Source of the DNA: Planctomycetota bacterium
GTDB taxonomy: Bacteria > Planctomycetota > Phycisphaerae > Phycisphaerales > Phycisphaeraceae
DNA length: 64,000 bases
Assembly: GCA_016350165.1 (NCBI GenBank)
Contig: CP066225.1
Span: 4,836,001 to 4,900,000 of the forward strand
Direction: 5' to 3'
Made by a program: the position numbers and the translations under genes. The notes below the pieces were generated by a model that was not told the origin of the DNA, made no database searches, and saw only the letters and a list, made by a program, of their open reading frames with translations. This document shows, piece by piece, positions 37,932 to 44,834 of the stretch (positions are counted from its first letter, which is position 1; each line of letters begins with the position of its first letter).

Positions 37932-38897
37932 TTAGAAGGTGGCATTAATACCCACAGTGCCGATGAATTGCAGTGAATCATCGGACGTACCCATCTCACG
38001 AGATAGTTCACGTAACTGATCGGAAAGTAGCAGTAGATCAAATCGTCCGTAAACCGCCCAGTCGCCGTATTCGGGACCAATCCCGTTAAGTGGTGCAGAG
38101 AGTTGGAGTCCTGCTTCAAAAAATCCAAACAGATCACTGGACGCACCTTCGCGTGCTTGGAAATAATTGTTGAGCGAATTGCCAACGCGGGTGGGGAATG
38201 AGAGATACAGTTCAAAAATGTCTTCAGGCAAGATTTGAATTGTGGGGTCGATACCAAATTCAAAGTAGATGCCGCCGCCGTCACCGACTTCATCAGCTGC
38301 GCCGGATGTTTCAAACGCGAAAAGAATGTGTGGCTGAAAACCTTCGAAACCTGCAATTTTAAAACCCATGGATTCAGTGAGATTGTTCCAGAATTTTTCA
38401 TCGTTGTATTCGACAAGGACATCAATTTCCTGATCGAACTCGCGACCTTGTGCGACGGCGATCAGCCAGAGGTATGAGACATCGATTGCGAGGTTGTAAT
38501 CGGGGAGCAGGGTGGTGATGCCGAGCGATGGGTCGGATTCATACCAGCCGCCATCACCTTCACGGTTGACGGTGGTGAAATCGTTCCATGTTTCAGCATG
38601 AGCGACAAGACGAAGGCTGTCGGATTCAAAGACTTCGAGGCCGACATAGTTGTATGTTTGAATGATGACGCCGTTTTGGTTTTGTGAACGCTGTGAGATG
38701 CCACGGAACCAGTATGCAGTGGTGAGGGCGCCATCGACTTCGACGGTCCATTTACTGTTGTCGGTGAATATGGGGGCGGGTACGGGGGCGATTGGCCCTT
38801 CGGGTTGGTACTGGGTGTTCTGCGCGTTTGTGATTGATGTGATGAATAGGAGAGAGGTTAGAAGACATGTGAAGAACAGTCGGCAATGATGCTGCAT
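37932..38897 (-). CDS. TorF-like putative porin, paralogue 3 of 3
   Basis: 321 residues with signal peptide (LFFTCLLTSLLFITSITNAQ). GALTTAYWFRGISQRSQNQNG, REGDGGWYESDPSLGITT, FKIAGFEGFQPHILFAFETSGAADEVGDGGGIYFEFGI and a C-terminal FIGTVGINATF follow the same order as in the 36675 paralogue (EYWFRGISQ, DGDSAWYEADPSLGLSF, GFEGLQPYALVAFETSSAAD). The pair is clearly a duplication; the gene at 13913 is more distant. Own terminator downstream. Strand composition changes from C-rich to G-rich along this gene on the plus strand. Confidence 0.8.
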   Translation of the reverse strand: MQHHCRLFFTCLLTSLLFITSITNAQNTQYQPEGPIAPVPAPIFTDNSKWTVEVDGALTTAYWFRGISQRSQNQNGVIIQTYNYVGLEVFESDSLRLVAHAETWNDFTTVNREGDGGWYESDPSLGITTLLPDYNLAIDVSYLWLIAVAQGREFDQEIDVLVEYNDEKFWNNLTESMGFKIAGFEGFQPHILFAFETSGAADEVGDGGGIYFEFGIDPTIQILPEDIFELYLSFPTRVGNSLNNYFQAREGASSDLFGFFEAGLQLSAPLNGIGPEYGDWAVYGRFDLLLLSDQLRELSREMGTSDDSLQFIGTVGINATF

Positions 38898-39052
38898 AGC
38901 ATGATCCTTTGTGGATGACTAAATGAATCAAACATATTGAGCACGAATTACAGAAGGTATGACAAGAGCTGTGAGAAATGATTACTCCGTCCCTGTATGT
39001 ATGATGCATGCGATGCTGAGAAAACGCAATAGGAAGATTGGTTAGTGATGTG

Positions 39053-39430
39053 TGCGAAGCGCTTTTGTGCGCACGATTTGTTTAGAAGTTGGTTTTTTGA
39101 ATGTTGATTTTGAGGGGTGAAAAATTGAGTTTGGGATTGCGGAATGCTTGGAAAGTTGATGTTTTGGGTTAAGAATGGTTAGCGATTGCATGAAATGCTT
39201 TGAAATGGGTTTGGTTTGAACGGTTTTGTGCGCGCGAAAATTCAAATTTAGTGATTTACCCGTAGACAAGAATGAGCAGAAATGGGTAGAAAACGACCAA
39301 GAATGGCGCGGTTTGTGTTGGAAATGGTCAGAAATGGTTAAGGAATTGCGTGCTTTTGGGAGGTGATTGCGTGAATGTGCGCGCGTTTTGATTTTGTGTT
39401 GGTTTGGTATGGGGTTTGCTGTGGGGGAGT
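39053..39430 (+). repeat. Gene-free stretch: degenerate GCGCGC-containing intergenic element, copy 2
   Basis: Part of an 800-bp gene-free stretch (38898-39698). TTTTGTGCGCACGATTTG near 39062 is followed by GAAGTTGGTTTTTTGAATG. TTTTGTGCGCGCGAAAA lies near 39223 and GTGATTTACCC near 39250, then GAATGAGCAGAAATGGGTAG and AAAACGACCAAGAATGGCGC. AATGTGCGCGCGTTTTGA and TTGGTATGGGGTTTGC end it. The order of blocks matches 6291-6740. TTGATTTGGTATGGGGTTT recurs once more near 39622, just before the next gene. No ORF, no transposase. Confidence 0.55.
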
Positions 39431-39453
39431 TTAATTATGAGCAAATGATTGGT

Positions 39454-39518
39454 GTGAGGGGTGGGCACGGCGAGCGTGGCTCGCAGGCTTGGTTGAGTTG
39501 TTGCACTTGAGCGTGTCG
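39454..39518 (+). repeat. 65-bp direct repeat, left copy; dispersed stem-loop repeat copy 2
   Basis: GCGAGC-GTG-GCTCGC perfect hairpin (39470-39484), then AGGCTTGGTTGAG, then the conserved tail ending GAGCGTGTCG at 39518. It matches 40531-40595 at 58 of 65 positions by my count; the two copies flank the gene at 39699. Confidence 0.8.
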
Positions 39519-39698
39519 TGAGATGGTTGGGATAAAGGAATTTGTTATTGCACATAATCGAATCATTGGTTGGTGTTTGATCGTTCAATAAATGCATGAA
39601 CAAATGAGTTGCAGTTGTGGTTGATTTGGTATGGGGTTTAGTGTGGATGTGATATGCTGTGTGTGTGATAAGTTTGTGATGTTTTAGGGCAATATGTG

Positions 39699-40487
39699 AT
39701 GACTGAGTGTTTTATCAAAAATGAAGTACGAATGGGACTTGCTGCGAAGCTGGGGTTGATGAGTGTCGTGGATGATGGGCAGGTTTGGGAGATTGGGATT
39801 GCGCATCAGGATATAGCGGTTCAAGCTGTTGAATATTATTTGAACTGTAAAGATCTGACGGATGATGAGAAGTTTGTTTTGATGATTGTGATTCTGGGGT
39901 CTGTTGATGAATACATGATTGAAAGTCAATCAGAGTTTCCGTTGATGGATGAGTTGGAGACTGTGATGGATCGTGATTATGAGCTGCATGCTCGTACGTT
40001 TGGTGAGTGGGCTTGTTGGGAATGTGTAGCAAGGGATGAAGGCTGGGGTGTGACGCCAAAGGTTAGATGGGTGGTGAGTGAACATACGATTAAGTATCGT
40101 TGGGCTTCACCTGAGGCAAGGTATAGCCTTGCGAATAAATTGGGTCTTTCGACGGACGATTGTGAGGAGTTGTATTGGGAATTGACTGTTTGCGCTCCTG
40201 ATCTGGCGATGAAGTTTGTTGATGAGTACATAAAGCGAGATGATTTAAGCGAGGATGAAAAGTTTGTTTTGATGATGATCGTTATTGAATCTGTTGAGGA
40301 ATATATGGGCATGCGTGGCGATACGTTTGCGATGATGGACGAATTGGAAATGGTTTTGAAGCGGGATTATCAGATACATGAATTCACGCTTGATGATTTT
40401 GCTTGTTGGAGTGTGGGTGGTGATGGGGAGGCGTATTATATTGCGCCGTTTGTGAGACGGGTGATTCGGGAGTGTATAGTGGGGTGA
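39699..40487 (+). CDS. Internally duplicated acidic protein of unknown function
   Basis: 262 residues, no signal peptide or membrane helix. Two copies of a unit of about 120 residues follow each other: LAAKLGLMS...DLTDDEKFVLMIVILGSVDEYM...FPLMDELETVMDRDYELHARTFGEWACWE...VRWVVSEH, and LANKLGLST...DLSEDEKFVLMMIVIESVEEYM...FAMMDELEMVLKRDYQIHEFTLDDFACWS...VRRVIREC. Both halves are mostly helical and acidic with an invariant ACW. I do not recognise the family. The start could be GTG 39696 or ATG 39699; AGGG lies about 10 nt upstream of the ATG. The gene is flanked by 65-bp direct repeats, suggesting it moves or was inserted as a unit. Confidence 0.72.
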   Translation: MTECFIKNEVRMGLAAKLGLMSVVDDGQVWEIGIAHQDIAVQAVEYYLNCKDLTDDEKFVLMIVILGSVDEYMIESQSEFPLMDELETVMDRDYELHARTFGEWACWECVARDEGWGVTPKVRWVVSEHTIKYRWASPEARYSLANKLGLSTDDCEELYWELTVCAPDLAMKFVDEYIKRDDLSEDEKFVLMMIVIESVEEYMGMRGDTFAMMDELEMVLKRDYQIHEFTLDDFACWSVGGDGEAYYIAPFVRRVIRECIVG

Positions 40488-40530
40488 GGAGTGGTTTGCT
40501 GTGGCTATGAGATGAGGATGAAGATGAGAT

Positions 40531-40595
40531 GTGAGGGGTGAGCACGGCGAGTGGGGCTCGCAGGTTAGGGTGAGTAGTTGCACTTGAGCGTGTCG
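40531..40595 (+). repeat. 65-bp direct repeat, right copy; dispersed stem-loop repeat copy 3
   Basis: GCGAG-TGGGG-CTCGC hairpin, AGGTTAGGGTGAG, then the conserved tail ending GAGCGTGTCG at 40595, followed by TTGGTTGGG as in the copy at 9151. Confidence 0.8.
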
Positions 40596-40614
40596 TTGGT
40601 TGGGAGGTGGGTCT

Positions 40615-42243
40615 TTAGTTGGGGATGGCTTTAAAGAATGCGTAGATGCTGTAGGCGTCGTTGTCGTAGTCTTTGGTGGTGAAGATGAAGGCGGTGATTC
40701 TTGGTTGATTTAGCTCTACATTTCGAGATGGTGTTGTCATGGTTGCTTGGCAAAATTGCATCCATTCAGCGCGATGTGGGCTCCATGCTTTGAATCTTTT
40801 GTATTCTTCGGTTTGGAATATTGGGTCTGATTCTGGGATGTGGGGTATATAAACTCGTGTGGTATCCCAAGAAAAATTATTGAGAGAAATGCCATTAATC
40901 AATGATTGTGTGGTGAAGTTGTAATCCCTAGGTTTATTACGTTTTACGACATTGCAATTCGCAAAAAGTGAAGCGGTCATATCATCGTGAAGGGTTATGG
41001 AGATACTGCTGCCGATATCGGTGGTTGGTGTATAGACGCCAAAGGCGCGATGGGATTTCAGGGACTTAAGATGATTGGCAAAAGCAAACCAAGCTGCTTT
41101 GTTATCTTTTCTGTATTCGCTACTTAGATAATCATGGAGATCTTCAAATAAGCCTTTTTTGTAGCGGTTCTCATTGAAGTATTCAGGGTGAGCTTCAAAG
41201 AGAATCCATAGCTCCATGACGTTTCTGAGTAGTTCTTTGGTTTCGTAATTGTGCAGGCTGAAGAGTAAGTATTTGAGTCTATAAAAACTTTTATCGATTG
41301 CGTTGTCAGGATGTATGCCTTTCGCTCTACCGCTTTTTATTTCAGCTTGGATATCCTGATCAGCTTGGGTTGTCCAGTAATCCATCTCTTGTTTGAAAAG
41401 GTTGTATAGCCGTGGATATGCTTTATCGCCAGCGATTTTTTTATAGGTTCTAATTACAGAGCGGTAATCATAGGGGCGAGACTTGATTTCGCTGTCCAGC
41501 ATTTGGTCGAGAGGTTGGAGAGCGTGTTGGCCACAGGTTTCAAGTTCTTTTATGCCGAGGGTGTCGGCTGATGGGTTGCGTTTGATCCAGTCGAGTAATT
41601 GATTGGTTTTGGTTTGCAGGTCTTTAATTTCAATCACATCAGAAAAATAGGGCTGATTGCTTTGATGTTCCTGTAGTTGATTGAGTATTTCGGCTTCATC
41701 GAAATCGTAATGTGTTAGGACTGAAGGGCCGGGGTTCATTACTTGTCGAAAGCAGTATGTTTTGCCTTCTTCGATCCAGATGGTTGCGTATTTAATATGA
41801 CTTTGCCACATGGAGTTGGAGCCGCGCCATTGGCCTTGTGTTTCAGCAAGCTTGACTTGTGCTTCATGGTATTGGGGATTGCGTTTTACGGTATTGAGAA
41901 AGTTTTGATAAACCTGACGATTGCGATCCTGTAAGTAGAGGATCATTCTTTTATTTGATGTTTTGAAGTAAGGTTTACTGTTGCCAAAAGCTTCTTTGTA
42001 TTCAGGTTGGAAGTTGGCTAGATCGGGGATGTTGATGGTGGTTTGCGGTTTAAGATTGCCTTTGAGTGTTTTGAGGATGGTGACGTTGCCGGTGGTGAGG
42101 TCGGGCTGTTCGACGAGTACGATGTCTGTGGTCATGTGCAGGTTTGGAGAGAAGCTGGGACGTCTGCCTGCGTGAGTGGGGCTGGTGAGTGAGAGTAGAA
42201 TTGTAATGAGGATTATGATGTGTGAGATTTTATGATTGAACAT
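40615..42243 (-). CDS. Secreted protein of unknown function
   Basis: 542 residues with a Sec signal peptide (HIIILITILLSLTSPTHA, cleavage near residue 26). The N-terminal part (about residues 35-120) is beta rich: VLVEQPDLTTGNVTILKTLKG, NIPDLANFQPEYK. The middle (about residues 200-400) is helical with HEAT/TPR-like spacing (LEPLDQM-type, YPRLYNLFKQEMDYW, LLRNVMELWILFEAHPEYF). The C-terminal part is beta rich again. Two Cys pairs are possible. I do not recognise the family. It is leftward, with its stop 19 bp from the right-hand 65-bp repeat, and is probably periplasmic. Confidence 0.75.
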   Translation of the reverse strand: MFNHKISHIIILITILLSLTSPTHAGRRPSFSPNLHMTTDIVLVEQPDLTTGNVTILKTLKGNLKPQTTINIPDLANFQPEYKEAFGNSKPYFKTSNKRMILYLQDRNRQVYQNFLNTVKRNPQYHEAQVKLAETQGQWRGSNSMWQSHIKYATIWIEEGKTYCFRQVMNPGPSVLTHYDFDEAEILNQLQEHQSNQPYFSDVIEIKDLQTKTNQLLDWIKRNPSADTLGIKELETCGQHALQPLDQMLDSEIKSRPYDYRSVIRTYKKIAGDKAYPRLYNLFKQEMDYWTTQADQDIQAEIKSGRAKGIHPDNAIDKSFYRLKYLLFSLHNYETKELLRNVMELWILFEAHPEYFNENRYKKGLFEDLHDYLSSEYRKDNKAAWFAFANHLKSLKSHRAFGVYTPTTDIGSSISITLHDDMTASLFANCNVVKRNKPRDYNFTTQSLINGISLNNFSWDTTRVYIPHIPESDPIFQTEEYKRFKAWSPHRAEWMQFCQATMTTPSRNVELNQPRITAFIFTTKDYDNDAYSIYAFFKAIPN

Positions 42244-42332
42244 AAATAGCCCCAGAAAAAAGTGTGGGAATGGAATTGGTTATGCTCATGATAAAAGTTG
42301 GGTGAGATGATTGGCAAGTGAATTGCGCAATA

Positions 42333-42363
42333 AAAAACTGCGATTGTTGAGGTCGCAGTTTTT
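42333..42363 (-). terminator. Terminator of the KAP-like NTPase gene
   Basis: AAAAACTGCGA / TCGCAGTTTTT perfect 11-bp stem; the leftward transcript ends in TTTTTTATT. Confidence 0.82.
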
Positions 42364-42392
42364 GGGTTGTTTTTGTATTAATTGAGAAGACC

Positions 42393-42411
42393 GGCGGGCT
42401 GTCAGCCCGCG
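42393..42411. repeat. GC-rich palindrome GCGGGCT-GTC-AGCCCGC
   Basis: Perfect 7-bp stem followed by GGCTACTTGAG. The stem plus GGCTA resembles the hairpin part of the dispersed repeat (compare 56345-56364, GCGATC-CTC-GATCGC next to TAGCC on the plus strand), but the 21-nt tail is missing, so it may be a remnant. Confidence 0.5.
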
Positions 42412-42456
42412 GCTACTTGAGTTGCAAGAGTTGTATTGTGGGTTTGATGGTGAAGA

Positions 42457-44007
42457 TTAACCGGGGCCGAGGCCTCGACTGAAATCTTGGATACGCTGGA
42501 CGTGGTCGCGTCTTACGGTGTCCAAGGTGATCTTGGCAATCGAATAATTTTCATCTTCATCCGATACCATGCGACAGTGCTCTTGAATGACATCGTAGAG
42601 GAACTTGAATGCATCACGAGGTTGGTGCATTTGTTCGAGGGCATCGATGATGGCTTCGCGTGAGACATCTGGCGTGAAGAGTTCTTTGAGTGAAGCAGAG
42701 TTTTGGTCGGGGGTGTCGCCTTCGGGGGTTTCGCACATACGGAGACGTGTGTTGCAGAGATCGTAGAGGGTGGAACCTGACCAGCGGAGACGGTCGATCA
42801 TGGATTGTTTGTCGAGACGTGCTCGTTGGAAAAATTCTGGTGATTCGCGACGGATGGAGTAGTGGAGTTCGAGTGGGAGGAGGAGCTTGACGCCTATGCC
42901 GTGCTGTTGGAGGAATTTGTTGTCGAGCATGGGGCGGAGGATGGCTTGCATGCGTGCGGGGTCGCCTGAGACGAGGGTTGGTTCGTCGAGACGGTCGAGG
43001 AGAATGATCATGCCTGCGTAGTCGAGTTGGTGGAGAATCTCGATGAAGCGGCGTGTGAGTTGGTAACGTGAATCGAGTGGTGATTCTTCGTCCTTTGGTG
43101 GTGTTGGGAATGGTTGGCGTTGGAGGTCGGAGCCTGAAACGAGGGTGAGCATCTGGCGGAGTTCGGAGCGTGTGCGTGTGATGGCGGGGGTATCTTTTTG
43201 GATGGTCCACGCGAGTTTGAGTCTTGAGAGGAAGGACCATGAAATCCAGCCGAGAAGACCGATGGTTCCAGCGAGGGCGACGCCGACGGATGGAAGTAGC
43301 CACCATTGGGGTTCTTCGATGAAGTGTTCTGCAGCGTATAAGCCGCCTGAGGCAATGAGGAGGATGATTGCTAGTGCGAAGTAGAATTTGACTGGGAAGA
43401 AGCGTTTAACGCGAAGGATGTTGCTGAGGCGATCCCAGCGATCGGTGACTGAACCTGTAACGGGTTGGTCGTAAAGTGCAGCGAGAACAGCGAGATCGAC
43501 ACGCTGCTGACGTGTGAGAGTCTTGCGGAGTTGGCGCTTTGAACGCTGTTTGTCGGATGGCTGATCGGCTGATACTGGTGCATGCTGATCGAGGATAGCG
43601 GAGACGAGTTTAGTGATGGCAACTGAGAGGATGGCGTCCTGGTGGTCTTCGAGCCGGAAGTGCTTGAGGACGGCTTTTGCGTTTTGCTTGCGTGAACGCA
43701 TGAGATTGTCGAGCATGGGGTTGAGGTCGTCGTAGGTGACGGTGAGGATGCGCTCGGATGGTTTTTCGGTGTTGTGCTTTTCGATGTATTTTTCGAGTTG
43801 CAGGCGGATGGCTGTTTTGCCGGAACCTTTTTCGCCGAAGACGATGGCGGTGGATGGTTTATCAAGAGGCCCGAGTATCTTTTGGAAGTCGGGGTGCATG
43901 GGGGAGTGGCCGAGGAGACGTGAGAAGACGGGGTCGAGGCCTGCTTCTTCGGCTGCGAATGGGTTTTCTGAGATGTTGTAGTGGGCAAAGAAACTGTTGA
44001 TATCCAT
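42457..44007 (-). CDS. KAP-like P-loop NTPase with two membrane helices inside the ATPase domain
   Basis: 516 residues. Walker A GEKGSGKT at 58-65 follows a short N-terminal part with NPFAAEEAG. Two membrane helices (about 208-226, KFYFALAIILLIASGGLYA, and 235-257, WWLLPSVGVALAGTIGLLG) sit between Walker A and the Walker B-like MIILLDRLDEP at 333-343. Membrane helices inserted between the two Walker motifs are the hallmark of the KAP NTPases, some of which act in phage exclusion; LDRLDE fits their DDLDR-type motif loosely. The C-terminal part (residues 380-516) is helical. Monocistronic. KAP membership is inferred from architecture only; an ExeA-like ATPase is the alternative. Confidence 0.72.
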   Translation of the reverse strand: MDINSFFAHYNISENPFAAEEAGLDPVFSRLLGHSPMHPDFQKILGPLDKPSTAIVFGEKGSGKTAIRLQLEKYIEKHNTEKPSERILTVTYDDLNPMLDNLMRSRKQNAKAVLKHFRLEDHQDAILSVAITKLVSAILDQHAPVSADQPSDKQRSKRQLRKTLTRQQRVDLAVLAALYDQPVTGSVTDRWDRLSNILRVKRFFPVKFYFALAIILLIASGGLYAAEHFIEEPQWWLLPSVGVALAGTIGLLGWISWSFLSRLKLAWTIQKDTPAITRTRSELRQMLTLVSGSDLQRQPFPTPPKDEESPLDSRYQLTRRFIEILHQLDYAGMIILLDRLDEPTLVSGDPARMQAILRPMLDNKFLQQHGIGVKLLLPLELHYSIRRESPEFFQRARLDKQSMIDRLRWSGSTLYDLCNTRLRMCETPEGDTPDQNSASLKELFTPDVSREAIIDALEQMHQPRDAFKFLYDVIQEHCRMVSDEDENYSIAKITLDTVRRDHVQRIQDFSRGLGPG

Positions 44008-44229
44008 CGTGTATCGCCCTTTTGGGGTTGATGATTGGGAACGCGGTATTTGAGGCGGTTATGATCTGGAAATAACGCAAAAGTTATTTGTCAGAAAAAA
44101 GCGCGGTAAATGGTGCGATCATGCGGATATCATTATAGACTATTTACCCTCGAAAGAGATAACTAACACAGCGGCGGACGGATGTAGTTGTTAGAAGGTT
44201 TGCCGACATAATCGGAAGAAACGCTACAG

Positions 44230-44607
44230 ATGGAAGAATCGAAAGAAATGGAATCAGGGAAGATATTAGAAGGCAGTGTTGCTGAGCTGACGGATGATGT
44301 GATGCGGAGCAAGGCTGTGGACTCGGCTTTTGATTATCGTGGTGATGTGACGATCGAGGTTGAGGGTGGCGAGAAGTATGAGGGTTATGTGTATAACCGA
44401 GATGGTGAATGCGCGGAGCCTTGGGCGTTGATGATGCTGAAGGGTGGCGGTGAACAAAAGATTTTGTACTCCGAGATTAAGGGATTGGCTTTCTCGGGGA
44501 AGGATCCTGCGGCTGGTAAGACGTGGGAGAGTTGGCTGAAGCGGTATGCTGAGAAGAAGCTGAAGGGTGAGGCGGCGAACATTGAGAGTGAGTCGCTCGA
44601 AGACTGA
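44230..44607 (+). CDS. Small acidic protein of unknown function
   Basis: 125 residues, cytosolic. The central part (about residues 38-95) reads as a small beta-barrel: VTIEVEGGEKYEGYVYNRD, WALMMLKGGGEQKILYSEIKGLAFSGKD. An SH3/Sm-like fold is possible (YEGYVY strand, ILYSEIKGL). The C-terminal helix is Lys/Glu rich. I do not know the family. It stands 66 bp upstream of the trp leader peptide and has no terminator after it, so readthrough into trpE is possible. Confidence 0.7.
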   Translation: MEESKEMESGKILEGSVAELTDDVMRSKAVDSAFDYRGDVTIEVEGGEKYEGYVYNRDGECAEPWALMMLKGGGEQKILYSEIKGLAFSGKDPAAGKTWESWLKRYAEKKLKGEAANIESESLED

Positions 44608-44673
44608 TTGGAATTGGTGTATGATGGATACGAGTTAAATGCTTGGACCTTCAGGCATCAAAGAGATGAATTT

Positions 44674-44730
44674 ATGAAATACATGACCACTGCATATTGG
44701 CAAGTTTATTGGCGACGCTGGCAATCCTAA
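44674..44730 (+). CDS. trpL: trp operon leader peptide with three Trp codons
   Basis: ATG at 44674 opens an 18-codon ORF ending at TAA 44728, reading MKYMTTAYWQVYWRRWQS. Three of the last ten codons are TGG and two of the remaining ones are Tyr codons, an enrichment expected of a ribosome-stalling attenuator peptide. It ends 18 bp before the possible terminator hairpin and about 104 bp before trpE. Purine-rich AAGAGA lies about 8 nt upstream. Too short to be called by gene finders. The sequence shows the codons and hairpins; that they regulate trpE is inferred from the classical trpL mechanism. Confidence 0.75.
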   Translation: MKYMTTAYWQVYWRRWQS

Positions 44731-44748
44731 CTAGCGCTTAGTCAGTTT

Positions 44749-44775
44749 GTATCACGTTGTGGTGATGCAGTTTTT
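44749..44775 (+). promoter_or_regulatory. Attenuator terminator between trpL and trpE
   Basis: GTATCAC / GTGATGC stem (one G-T pair) with a GTTGTG loop and TTTTT at 44771-44775. ATGCAGT at 44765-44771 can instead pair perfectly with ACTGCAT at 44689-44695, within the leader ORF just before its Trp codons, providing a candidate alternative structure. An ACTA-GCGCT-TAGT hairpin lies between. Confidence 0.6.
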
Positions 44776-44834
44776 GTCAATGAAGATGGTTTGTATTTGA
44801 ATGAATCTCAGCAATGAAAGGTCTGGGTGTGACC

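Noticed and set aside
39454-40595. Insertion sequence
   Set aside because: The bracketed gene shows no DDE/DEDD or tyrosine/serine recombinase motif, and the repeats are direct rather than inverted.
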